From the NCBI GenBank assembly GCA_015698045.1, contig BLAL01000165.1:248001-312000 (forward strand): DNA of 64,000 bases, written 5' to 3'. Under the pieces are notes generated by a model. It saw only the letters and a program-made list of their open reading frames with translations. It searched no databases and was not told where the DNA came from. Origin of the DNA: Rhizophagus clarus (lineage: Eukaryota > Glomeromycota > Glomeromycetes > Glomerales > Glomeraceae). Of the stretch, positions 24,101 to 36,366 are shown one piece after another; position 1 is the stretch's first letter, and every line of letters starts with the position of its first letter. The position numbers were made by a program, and so were the translations under genes.

Positions 24101-26337
24101 TTTGTATTTTGAAATGTCAACATGTTTTATCTTTAAATAATTTCAAAAGATTAAAACGTAAAAATTGTCCTGAATGTCGAGAAAAAATCGAAGATAATGA
24201 TATCAGATATGTTTCACAAAATACCATTTATAAAAACTTATATCCTCAACTTTTTGAAGCTGGATATATTTTACCCTCAATTGAATTAGAAGACTCAAAT
24301 AATCAATATGATAATAATAGTGATTCGGAAAATTCAGAAGCTGAATTTATATTGGCCAAAAAGAAAAAGTTTATTAAAACACTTAGATTAAAATCAAATG
24401 TATCATTACGATCAATTTTTCCAAGAATTTCAAAAAAGAAACATCCAATATATCAAAGTGCTATGAAAGAATTAAGTGAAAAGAATTATGATAATGCCAT
24501 AAGTTACTGCAAAAAATTTCTAAAGTCTTTTCCTTCAAATTATGCCGTAAAATGTGTTTTAGCTTATATTTATAGATGTATAAATAATTATGAACAAGCA
24601 CACTTATATTTAGAAGAAGCTATTAATTTAAAAGAAAGGAAACCAATTGCTTATTTTATTCGTGGAGAAATATTTTTTTGGCAAAGTGAATATGAGAAAG
24701 CAATAAATAATTTAAGAAAATCATTAGATTGTAAAGCCAAAATAAATAACCTATATATAATACTTGGAAATAGTAATCTTTTTGGAGCAGATGCTTATAA
24801 TTATGACAAAAATTATTTATCAGTTGCTTTGAAAAATTATATTGTCGCTTTACATGATAATCCAAATAATTATTTATGTCTTAAAAATAGTGCGTATATT
24901 TATGAGAGGCAAAAAAATTATTCTGTTGCTTTAAAAACGTTAGATAGACTATTAAATATTAACAAAGAAGATTCGATAATATTATGTTATTGTGGAGAAA
25001 TCCTGAGTAATATGGAAAAGTATCGCGAAGCTATATCATATTTTACAAAAGCAAATATTATTGACCCAGAAAATGTTCATAATTTGAATAAGAGAGCTGT
25101 TACATACCTCACTATACAAGAATACGATAAATCTCTATCAGATCTAAATAAGGTTATACAATTAAAACCACTAAATAGTATAGCATATTATAATAAAATA
25201 TTGATATACATGATACTATTGAACTATAATATATATTCCAAAAAGTTATCTACAAATTATTATTACATTGTAGAAACAATGGAAAATGTTACTGATACTC
25301 TAGCATGTTTTGAAAAATGTATAGAATTAGACCTGCGTTTTTGGTCACAATTATGTAAAATAAACAAAATAAATGATTATTGTTTTGAAGATCTTGGAAT
25401 TATTAACAAATTTAATAAGTTTATGTATAAAGGTAAGGGAAACTTGAATTTATTTTTTATTCCTTTAATAATAATAATAATTAGCTTACTTAATTATTAA
25501 TAAATTTACAGTACATAAGATTTATTTTATTACAAATCTCATAAATTTGGATAGCAAATATCATCGATTTAAAGAAAATAGTTCAAATAGGCAAGTCAAT
25601 TATTATTATATATATCATTATTTTTAAGTATATGCTAATTAACTGTCTGTTATGTTTAAACTTTAAACATCTAAGTTTGACAGGATATGTACTATCTTTC
25701 AAAAATGAAACATTTAATTTGAGTTTACCTACAGTTTCGGTATCCTTTGAAAATGCTGAACGCTATTGGATAATTTGGAAAATAAATATTAAAGATTGTT
25801 TGTCCAAAAGTTGCTTCTTAAAATTTTTAATTAAAGGATTTAACATTGTGAATAACGTAAGTTTAACTAATTAATATTAGGTTCTTTTTACATTTTATAA
25901 TATACTAAAATTTAATTGTCATATAAACTAATAGGAATACAAATTTGAATTCTTCCTTAAATTTGAAGAGCTAATAAAGTTTAAAGGACTAGGTTGGATT
26001 GAATATAAATTCCCATATAATACGTATTACAATTATCTGGTAGAACCTTCAATTGAAATAAATGGTCCTATTGATATGGTATAAAACTACATGTTTAAAT
26101 TAATTATTTTATAATATAATAGAAACTCTTTACTTACATTATTATTATTCTTTATTTATTATTCACTAATTATAGCAAATAGATTATGTTCGATTCATCC
26201 CATTTAATCAGACTAAAATAAATCATATATTAGCAAATCATGAAATTTATTTAAATGTTCCTGAAGCTTTTAAAGATAAGTATTTTTCAAGAAAGGAAAT
26301 GGAAAATTTGCTTGAATTAAAAGACATTATTAGATAA
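21179..26337 (+). CDS. Kinase-RING-TPR-PP2-like protein, copy 3 (intact)
   Basis: Exons: 21179-21385, 21464-21536, 21631-21806, 21882-22215, 22307-25432, 25512-25590, 25676-25856, 25935-26078, 26176-26337, giving 1,493 residues. Layout is as in copy 2: glycine loop GKGSFGSV (32-39), K54, HRDL (149-152), DFG (168-170), RING-like CPIS...CILKCQH...CPECR (852-888), TPR repeats to about 1300, and the PP2-like tail (1306-1493). A lysine/glycine-rich spacer ([10 protein letters not shown]) precedes the RING-like motif. The intron after exon 6 begins with GC (AATAG|GCAAGT) where copies 2 and 4 have GT, so it would be a GC-AG intron. Copies 2 and 3 are in direct orientation 14 kb apart and highly similar, which indicates a recent duplication. 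This is the most complete copy with no lesion seen. Confidence 0.88.
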
Positions 26338-26797
26338 TTTATAATTATTTACGTTATTTATACGATTTAGTATTTATTCATAATTTATCATAAATTATCT
26401 GTTATACTTTTTAAAATAATTAAGAGCAGTATTAGTCATTCTAGCATATAAATCACAAATAATAATTAAGATTTATATATTATTTTATAAGTATTATTTA
26501 TGTTTTATTGTCAAAAAAAAGAGAAAATATATTTCAAAATAAAGTAAAATCATAATGGTCCTTTGAAAATAAATAAAAAAAAGCAGTTGTGTATAAATAA
26601 AAATGAAGCACACAACACGCGCTTCAAACGTTAATATGTATATAAACAAAGATAAGCTGTATTTAATATAAAAATGATTGAAAGTCAATGTAAATGAATT
26701 AATTAATCTTTTTTTAAAATGAGCTATTCTGAAATTATTATACATTTATTTATACATAAAGAATTATATCTCGTACACGTTTCATTCGATAGGTAGC
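26338..26797. other. Gene-free spacer
   Basis: AT-rich sequence between the end of copy 3 and the next transposon. A minus-strand open frame of 83 codons (26494-26745) is hydrophobic by composition only and is not supported as a gene. Confidence 0.5.
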
Positions 26798-26917
26798 AAG
26801 TGCGTAACGTAAATTGGCTAAGTGCGTAACGTAAAGTGGCAAAATTACATAATTACGTTACTCCCCTTTAAATAAAGGCACGGAACGTAAGATGAATTTT
26901 TTTTTATTTTACGTTAC

Positions 26918-28300
26918 TAGTGTTTGGATCCGTAACCGGATTCAACAGGATGAATACGGATAATTTTTTTTTTTCGGATATCCGGATAATTGCGGTTTTT
27001 ACCCGGATAAGAATCCGGTTAAAAATTATCCGGGTTGACCCGAAATCCGGATAAAAAAAAAAATTTTTTTTTTTGATTATTATTTTATTCTTTTAATTTT
27101 CATTTCATGTGTAAAATATTCTATTTGTATCATTTATTTATTAATAAAAAAAGATTTATTTGTTTAATAAAATTATTTTATCATGATTTAGAATTTATTT
27201 TATATAATACAATAAATCTTATACTGTTTAGAATAGAATTATTCAATAAAAGAGTAAAAAAAATATAATTTACTAAAAGATTTATCATCTCATTTAATAA
27301 AAGTAAAATTCACTTTATTTAAAAAACATTTTACATAATAAACATAAAACACTAACAAAAATAAATGCACTATTTATTTATTTCAAATAAGGCTTAGAGC
27401 TAGATTAATTTCGATAAAAAATAAATAATTCATAAATCAAAATTTAATTAATAAAATTTTGCAAATTTTAATTGGCACAAATGTGCATAAATTTCAATCA
27501 AATAAATGCCACAAATTTAATCATATAAATGTCACGAATTTAATCATATAAATGCCATGAATTTAATCATATAAATGCCACGAATTTAATCATATAAATG
27601 CTATGAATTTAATTTAAATAAAGCCATGCACAAATTTAAAGCCATCAATTAATCAAATAAATGCCACGAATTTAAACAAATAAATGCCATGAATTTAATC
27701 ATATAAATGCCACGAATTTAATTTAAATAAAGCTACAAATTTAAAGCCATCAATTTAATCAAATAATGCCATGATTTTAATTAAATAAATGCCACGATTT
27801 TAACTAATAAATTCTATTGTTTCTATGATTTTAATTAATACATCAGGAAATTTTTAGGTGGATCGGACCATGTAATTCCACACGGGTTAGTTTGGAAATA
27901 CGTGGAATTCCACACATTCCCACATCCCTACATGGATCCATATATTACCTTAGATCTACGTCGACAATACCACGCGTTTCGTCACAGGGTGTCTGGAAAA
28001 TACTGGAAATATTTAGAATTCCACAATTTTCCACGGTATATGATGTGGATTTCCACGTGGATTTTAAGCGGAAAAAACTTCCTGATGTAATTGCAACTAA
28101 TTTAATTAAAAGCCACAAATAAGTACCACGAAATTTATTTTAAAACCGATCTACAAACAAAATTTTTATATAAATTTATCCGGATTTCGGGTTTTATCCG
28201 GATATATCCGGATTTTTATCCGAGACGGATAACCCGGATAAAAACCGGATAATTTTTTTATTTTATCCGGATGACGGTTTCTATCCGGATCCAAACACTA
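26918..28300. mobile_element. Nested hAT-like non-autonomous element (1,383 bp)
   Basis: The ends are perfect 15-bp inverted repeats TAGTGTTTGGATCCG. They are flanked by identical 8-bp direct repeats TACGTTAC (26910-26917 and 28301-28308). Multiple TATCCGGAT-type motifs crowd both ends. The 8-bp duplication and the TAGTG terminus fit the hAT superfamily. No transposase is visible. It landed in a TACGTTAC site of the surrounding element. Internal open frames near 27.9-28.1 kb overlap in two frames and are not convincing. Confidence 0.88.
27480..27830. repeat. Degenerate AATTTAATCATATAAATGCC minisatellite
   Basis: About a dozen imperfect units of about 23-24 bp, each with AAATGCCACGAATTTAAT or a close variant, lie inside the hAT-like element. 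They probably expanded within the element after it formed. Confidence 0.75.
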
Positions 28301-29521
28301 TACGTTACTTCTAAATTTTGTCACGTGATCTGTGTGACAGCAAATGTTTATTTTGATTTGAATAATTGTTTCTCGCGTATTGTAACATTTAAAACAAATT
28401 CTTATAAAAAATAAAATAATTTGTAATTTATTTTAAATAAATTTTTTAATAACGCATTTATTTATAAATCAATACTTTACATTTATTAAAATAAAATATT
28501 ATTTTTAATGAAATAGTTTCAAATACACATAAAAATACTGATTATTTCAAACCTAACATAATGAAAATTAATATCTAAATTTCCAAGGCCTATTTAATTT
28601 AAAAAAAAGTGCTACAAGTATGCAATAAAGTGTAAAAACAAACATTAATTTTATTAGAACAGATTTAATATTTAATAATGACATCAATACTTTATATAAA
28701 ATTACTTTTAAATGGTCCCATACCTGCTGAACAAATTCATTTAAACTTCTTGAGTTTATTTCATTTAGCAAAGACACTGAAACTGCGCTGTAAAATTGAA
28801 AAATAAATGTAGTACAGTTTTTCTTAAAATAAAGACATCTATTTCTTCATAAGTATTTAAACAATATTAATAAAATTCATACACGCGTATTTTCACTTGT
28901 TAAATGATTTTATTAGTCACCAAGTCTCGTTTACTTAACTGAAGTGTTAAAATTAATATTATAAAATTTATAAAAAAACACGATCATTGTAAATAAAAAT
29001 AGGTTACAGCTTAATAACAATATTACACGCTTAAGTTCTTTAAGAATATTGGGCTTTTTTATTATTTGATAGATTTTTAAAAAAATAGAAAAGTAAAAGA
29101 GAGTTCGTGGGAGAAATAATTTTTGTGATGGTAAATAAAAGCTGGTCACGCTGTACAAATCACGTGACATTTATTCACTTTACGTTGCGTACCTTATATT
29201 ATTATAGTAAGCACGTAAATCAACATGTGATTTTACGTTACTTAGCCAATTTACGTTACTCACTTTCTATATACTTCCCACGATATACGGTAATTGAATT
29301 CCTTATTTCACGATAATTCAATATCAAGATCAAAGACTTAACTCCACATTTTCCCTTTATAATGTTCATTAGTATCATAAATGATTGTATATATATAGTT
29401 TCAGTAATATTTGAATAATTAATTATTGTGTCAGGTTATTCAGTACTTTTTTTTGATTTGAAATTAGGTTCAGTTTGTGGTTGAAATAATGATGAAAAGG
29501 TAAAAAGGTAAAAAACTAATA

Positions 29522-30870
29522 TTAAGTTATAGTAAAAAAATCAATTTCATCAATAGTATAAACTAATTCCGTATTAAAAATACTTTCATTATTTCTAACA
29601 AAATTATCAAGATACAAATTGCGACCAATCACATATAAACAAACCATCACGACCTATTTTCATAAATCTAGTATTTTCACCAAATGTAAAAATAAAGTTA
29701 TCTAATGGATGAAAAATCGTAAATTATTTAATGAATTAAACCCAATATAATTTATATTCATCAAAGATTTTATGTATCTTCAATTCTAATTAAAATTAAA
29801 TTTGCTACTCGGCCACTACATTTATTCTTAAATGATCCATCATCTATTCTATCGCCGATACCACGATAAATAATTTTAAATTTATGAAAGGGATCACTTC
29901 TGGTGCGAATAAACATTGTATTATTTATCTATCTAATTAGAATTTAAGTTTACAAATTCTGGTTCGGTAATATTTGATTCAATTTTTCTTAATTCTTCAA
30001 TTTCTAAATAAATTTATCTAGAAATAACAGCTTTATATGATTAAACTTTACCATTAAAGCCTGCATGGTTCGTTTTTTAATGAGTGGAATAAATCGATAA
30101 AAGTTTTCTTATTTTCTTTGATGCTTCATAATTCTTGTTATTCCATTTTGTTATATCATTATTCATACTACCAAGATTTGGAGTTAATTCAATACCCCCA
30201 TTTAATTAGATGATCCCAAATATATCTTCTTTAATCTTTATTATTTTCTTAATATAAACGATTTAAAGAATTTCTTTGTCTACTGAGAGAAAATTATTCG
30301 AAGTATTAAATGGCAATGGATTTTTTTAAATATATTCAAGACAATAATCCTTAATTTGCAGCTATCAGATTTGAAATCTGCATGAAAAACAAGACGGAGG
30401 CAATCTAATCAGCTTGTTTCTTAATTAAATAATCTTGAACATGACTGAATAATTCTTCAGGAAATAATTCGTAGGATACAGCTAATAAACCAAGAATATT
30501 TTTTAATTAAATTAAGTTCACCAATGTAAATATATCTTTAATTTATGCGATATATATTAATAAATTAGAACATTTCGTGGATGTTCATTGTTGAGAAAGA
30601 AAAATTAAATAACTATTACTTCAAATCATATCAAAAATATTTAGAATCACATTAGTTAATTTAAACATAGCATATTTAATCCAGATGGCAGAAAGAGCAC
30701 TTTTAATATAAGAAGAATGAGCACGTAAAATAATTGAATGTGCACGAAACTCTTTTGTATTTTGATTTTCACCGACTTGTATTATGACGTTATAATCATC
30801 AACATCGCTTAATAATAAGGAAAAATCTTTTGAAAGATTAAAATGAAAAGTTAGTCATTCAAGTGAGGTT
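29522..30870 (-). pseudogene. BTB-BACK-TLDc protein pseudogene
   Basis: Reading the minus strand, a BTB domain start is clear (DFSLLLSDVDDYNVII, then EFRAHSIILRAHSSYIKSAL). A BACK-like piece follows (ILGLLAVSYELFPEELF). Near the 3' end is a TLDc-like part (FKIIYRGIGDR, LILIRIEDT, then NFIFTFGENTRF), and it ends with TIDEIDFFTIT and a stop at 29522. The pieces lie in different frames with several stops, and the expected start ATG is off by one base. In fungi of this group BTB-TLDc proteins form large families of putative Cullin-3 adaptors. This copy is too eroded to be functional. The order and spacing of domains match an intact gene, so it decayed in place rather than being a fragment. Confidence 0.72.
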
Positions 30871-33229
30871 TTGCGTTGTTTATTTAATATACATATATAG
30901 GTCAAATACATAAGTTAAAACTTAAAAAGTTGATAAGCATAAAAATGAAGTTGATCGTGTAGATAAGTAATGAAGCGTTCGAAACAGCACTGGATATTGG
31001 CCTAATAAAAGCAAACGATATTATCGTTAGAAAGGATAATTGTTGGAAGTTTCCCTTTACGTTAAAATCAAAGGAGGAGATCCATCTGATGATTATGGAG
31101 AATCTCGTAGAAGGGAAAGGGATTAAAAATATTAATATTACGTACCTGAGATGTATAATTGTTGCGATAAACGCTAATATGCGGAAGCATAGGAGAGTGC
31201 CATACTATGTACATACTTGGGTTTTTTTTCGTGTCTTGAGATTGACTGATAAAAAAAAGGTTGAGAATTTAATTGCGGATCCACATATAATCGATAGAAA
31301 TTTTGTTGCCGATCAAAGTTCATCAATTTGTAACCAAATCGCACAAAAATTTTTACTATAAGTTCTTTAAGACTAAATCTTTTTTGCCAAATGCAGAAAA
31401 TATCTTTTATAAAATTCAAAATTTTGCAAATCCACCTAGAAGTGTAAAAAAATCGGAAAACATATGAAATCTTTTTTTCCCCTTAAGTCTTCGCATAGAC
31501 AAGTCTGTCAATCTACACTCAATTAACTTAAAAATTTTATAGAAAGCACTACGAAACTAAACCTTTTTTATCAAAGTATTTAATGTAATTCTTATAAAAT
31601 TTAAAATATTACAAATCTGTCTAAAATTACAAAAAATCTATAAAACATATGAAATCCTTTTTTCCCCCATAGATAAGTCTATCAATTTTTAACAAAATCA
31701 CTTAAAATTTTTTCTAAAGAAACTGTGTGATTAGACATCTTTGATACAACTATTAGATATCAATATTATAAAGCTTGAAATTTTGAGCGAAATACTTAAA
31801 CATTGCCAATTAGCTGAATTATGGCAATATTTTCTTATAAATTTACGCCACTTTTTTTTTGTCTTATAAAATGTCAGCTAGACGTCTAAAATTTTTACAT
31901 ATATACTTTTAGATATCTGCTACCATATTCTTTAAAAAAAGATTAATTAAAAAAATGTAAAAAATTCTTTATTTATGTTTTAATAACGTCAAAAATAGCA
32001 AAAACTATGCAAATTTTCCTTTTTTTCGATTTTTTTGGAATTTTTCAATTTTTTTCAATTTTTAAAGTTAATTAACTTCATAAAAATCAATTTTGATACT
32101 TTAAAATATATTTCGCCGTCCCTAAATTATATTCTGAATATAAATGAAGTATTTATTTTTCAATTATTAAGTAAAAACAGCATTTCAATTAACATATGTG
32201 GATTAGCAATTAAGTATCTTAACTGTGCATTTGATAACTTTATTATCAATAGCTAGCACACCATTAATAATATTTTCGCATATTCACTGTTTACTTCTTA
32301 CTTGGTGGTAAAAAATTAATATAGTCTCATAATTGATTTTCAAAGTTTATTAAATAATCAAAATTTAAATTACACTATACAATAACACGTTGACACACAA
32401 AGAAGAATCGCTGTGATATTTGTTTAAATATTTTAATCTATAATGTTAAAAAAATAATAAATTAAATGTGATAAAATTGCTGTGTTGCGTAAAGTTATAG
32501 TTTTTCTATAAAAAACTTTTTATTGTTTTTACAAAAAAACAAAATCATGGAATGATGTGCCCCATTTGGTTTCGATATCCACATGATAATTCTTAACAAA
32601 TGAAATGAGTACTTATTATCTAATCTTAACTATAAAAAAAAATTGTAACAAGCGTGTAGAAACAGAAACCATGAATGACTGTATCATCAAAGATTGAAAT
32701 TAAGAAATATTTTAATAACAGATTAATAGAAATCAGAGTGAATACGAATTAATTCTCAACCAAGATGAGTTAAAGATTACATCAACTTAAGTACGATTTT
32801 AACCGATAGGGGATCTATCTCCACCAAAAACCATGAAAGTCATTCTAATATCTTTTATCTCCAGAGGAAGGATTATCATTTTGTATGTACAGGATTAAAA
32901 AGTTAGTAAGTATGATTATAGCTATTGTTTTACCACTTTAATTGTATATTTATTTCGAACTTTTAGGACTTTGAATAAATTTGGACTGCTATGTAGGGGA
33001 CGTCATATGAAACATGATTGCGCAGTAATTTGCAAGTCGTCCGCTCACTCTTTGATCATTATAATTACAATTGTTATTTTTAAAATAATTATTCAAAGAT
33101 GGTAACAGAACGTTCCATATATCGACACTTACTATTATACAGAATAATAACGAATAATCATGATGAATCAAAATGTTTAACCTACAAAATACAAAACCTA
33201 AGTAAATACCGGTTCATTCACTTCAGATC
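30871..33229. other. Mostly gene-free; one unrecognised open frame
   Basis: A plus-strand frame from 30963 to 31361 (133 codons, first in-frame ATG at 31089) has protein-like composition (WKFPFTLKSKEEIH, VPYYVHTW). It is preceded by a stop and has no recognisable homologue, so it may be a transposon or gene relic. The rest is AT-rich sequence without paired ends or ORFs that I would support. Confidence 0.4.
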
Positions 33230-33730
33230 ATAATATGAACACCCAAATGGTATGTAAACAGTGACCATTTGAACAAGTGGCAGAAGTGATCATTGATGAT
33301 ATCCTTCACCACTATCTATGTCCTCCATGGACACCCAAATGATTTGTAAACAGTGATCATTTGGACAAGTAGTCGTACACCATAACCCAACTACCTTAGG
33401 GATAGGCATACACCTCAAGAATGACATATATGATATTCTTTATCACCATCTATATCCTCTTTTATGACCATCGGATCCTTCACAATGCTCAAGGGCACTT
33501 GGTAGACAACTACTATATAATCAAGACGGTGGATTTGAACCTGATGACTCATACTCAGGTACCATAAATGGCTCCACTTTCGAAGATATAAGCCTTGGGG
33601 AGGGTTCTCGTACGATGGGCCCAGTCATCTATTCACAACCCTTTAAAGCCGTTGGTCAGCCCTCATAAACCTCCGCACGTTGCTTTCGCGGTGTGCAGTC
33701 GAGATTTATGGCCAGTAAATAATAAGTAGA
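33230..33730. repeat. Less AT-rich island with a short duplication
   Basis: Two related segments starting ACACCCAAATG (33240 and 33330) each continue with GTAAACAGTGA, CATTTG and ACAAGT. On the minus strand near 33530-33545 GGTTCAAATCC matches a pol III B box, but I could not fold a tRNA or place a clear A box. The island may be part of a SINE-like or other mobile element. No ORF is supported. Confidence 0.4.
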
Positions 33731-36366
33731 ACTTACTCTATCATTTTTTCAATAAGCCAATCTTTTCCTATCCACTCGTTAATATTTTTCCTATCCGTTT
33801 CGTACCACTCATAGTATATTTTTCCTATCCTATCCACTCGTTAAATGAATAAAAAAAGATTAAGTTAAACGAAAATAAAAAAAAAAATAAGTTAAACGAA
33901 AATAAAAAAACATAAGTTAAACGAAAATAAAAAAAATTGTTAAACGAAAATAAAAAAAGTTAGAATAAATAAGTTTAACGAAATAAAAAACAAATCATAA
34001 TATTGTGTTGTTTATTCCCACATACATATACATTTTAACGTATGATTTAAATAAAATATACTACACAGTATGAGTCATACTACTTAAAGAGTAAAATAAC
34101 GCGCAACGTGACGAGTTAAGTTAGTTGTATTTTTTATGTGTCGTTATTTATTTATTTCAGTAATCAATTTGTAATTAATGTAATTAATGTAACCGGAATT
34201 CGGTTCCGAATCACGTGCAACCCGGGCTACCATTTTTTCTAGGCAACGCTAGTGTTACGATCGAACAGTCACGTGATCGCTGATCATGTTGCGAATGTTG
34301 CGAATGTCACGAATGTTGCGAATGTCACAAATGTTATAAATGTTACGAATATTGCAAATGTTTGATATGTTAAACATATGCAATATAACAAATATGTGAA
34401 ATATATGAAATAAGTAGCATTTATGTGATATGTTAGATATGTCAAGTAAATTTAGTGTAGTTGTTTTTTGTATAAATATAGGCGTTTTTAATCAATGTAA
34501 AAACAGATAATTTCGTTTTAAATAAAATAAGGCATTTATTTAATAAGTTATCTCGTTGTTAAAGTGTTAGTTTATTTGTAAATTAATGCTTGCGTCTGAG
34601 TGTAATTGCTAGTGTGTGCATTACCTATTCGCAACCGATTAATTTACGTTTTTCTTGTTTAAGTTGATCGTGTAACCTTCGTAAATTGATCAACGGTGAA
34701 ACGTTTATTAGTAATTTATTATATTTTATTTCACTTTCGCATTTACATTTAATTAATAAAAAACCTTCTGCTACATATATACAACGCTTATTTTCATAAG
34801 CATAAAAGAACTGGCATTTACACTAGATAAGCTGAGTCGTACAAAAATCGGATCTATTTTTAATATACATAAATATGAATTTAGCATAATTTTACTAGCT
34901 ATATTTAACATAAAAATTATATTTAATGTATATAAAAGTTATATTTAACATAAAAATTATATTTAATGTATATAAAAGTTATATTTAACATAAAAATTAT
35001 ATTTAATGTATATAAAAGTTATATTTAACATAAAAATTATATTTAATGTATATAAAAGTTATATTTGTTATATCGTACAATTGTAACCTGGGGTCTAAAA
35101 AAAAAAAGAAATATATCCACCGAATATTCTGCGTATCCAAAAGCACCTAAAAAAAACATCATCTATATAACTAAAAAAAAAAGTGTAAAAATCCTGACGT
35201 TTAGATTACCCCGTATAAATAATTTGAGTTGTGCAACGCATGATTGTCTGCGGCTCTGCGCCTGATCTATTACATATTTTCATTAGTTACCTTTTTTGTG
35301 CAGAAATTTTTTTTAAAAAAAAATGAATTTTTATAACTCGTAATTATTGGTGTAATCAAGAAATATGTTGCTTTGTTACTTCTTTCATTTATCTCCTTAA
35401 ACTAATCGAGGGAGAGAAAGAAGGGGCCGGAAACAAAGATTAAACAAATAATCAACCACAATATCTAAGTCCTTCAAAAATTATTTCATTAATATTGTAA
35501 GTTCTTTTTTCTTCATATCTAAATAAGATAATCTAAAATTTTAATGGATGAAAAGGAAACATTATCTACAAAGAAATTTTTTTACATATATCACCAAGAA
35601 AAATTCACTATATAGTAAAACTATTTAGGCCGGCTAACCCCATCGAATTGAGCAGTCATTTTTACAAGTGTTGTTTTTTTTTGCTTTTAAAATTTTCACT
35701 AATATGTTTTTTTTATTATTATTATTTCTAAAACTTACCCAGATTTCTTTAGTTATATATATAGACCAGAATCTCTAACAAATTTTATTGTCAAGTTATT
35801 AATTATGAAGAAAATTTTACATCCTTATCAAAAAATTCACTGTACAGTATATAAATTATTTAAGATTATTGTATATAACTGATTTACAACCGATTTACTA
35901 TATTTGTGAAATTTAAGTCATTATGCAGGTAAATTTGCGATGGGTCTGGTACGAAATCCCGTCAGTTACAACATCCCGAAACTTAATATCCTAAAATCAA
36001 ATCCACAAAAAAAAAAATAAATTTTATTTTAGTTTATTCGGTTTAAACTCCACTGGTAATTTTTATGCCTATGCACTCTCAATTTTAAAAATTCAAAAAA
36101 AAAAATTTTTAAATTTTGGCACTTTTGATCCGGCGTACATTGTGGAATTCCTTAATGTGGAAATTAATTTAATTTTTTATTTTGTGTCACTTTCACGTAT
36201 AAAAGAAGCTCTTTAAATCAATATAATACTTGAAAAAACATTTTGTATTATTTAAAACATCAGATTCGAAATACATAAAATAGACATAATACATATGTTT
36301 ATACATAAATACTAATATTATTCAGATATAATGCTCAACGAATATTTGTAAAAAAAGATAGGTGAA
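33731..36366. other. Gene-free stretch with several short tandem repeats
   Basis: It holds GTTAAACGAAAATAAAAA units (33862-33990), a 9-bp AATGTTGCG-like array (about 34287-34365) and the 40-bp array at 34901-35060. Otherwise it is AT-rich. A 66-codon frame at 35065-35265 is unsupported. Around 35950-36180 are less AT-rich patches without ORFs. Confidence 0.5.
34901..35060. repeat. Four identical 40-bp tandem repeats
   Basis: Four directly repeated 40-bp units start at 34901, 34941, 34981 and 35021, each beginning ATATTTAACATAAAAATTAT. All four are identical, so the array is very young or actively homogenised. It may vary in length between strains. Confidence 0.95.

Larger units (their letters stand above)
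26798..29265. mobile_element. TIR element of GTAACGTAAA type, interrupted by a nested element
   Basis: Left end AAGTGCGTAACGTAAATTGG; right end, read inward, AAGTGAGTAACGTAAATTGG. Both are followed by CTAAG and another copy of TAACGTAAA. Without the nested element and its duplication it is about 1.1 kb. No transposase frame is visible. No convincing target-site duplication could be read. Additional GTAACGTAA sites lie inside both ends as subterminal repeats. Confidence 0.72.

Noticed and set aside
27892-28122. Two overlapping frames near the right part of the hAT-like element
   Set aside because: They overlap on the same strand in different frames over TGGAATTCCAC-type repeats, typical of element interior rather than a gene.
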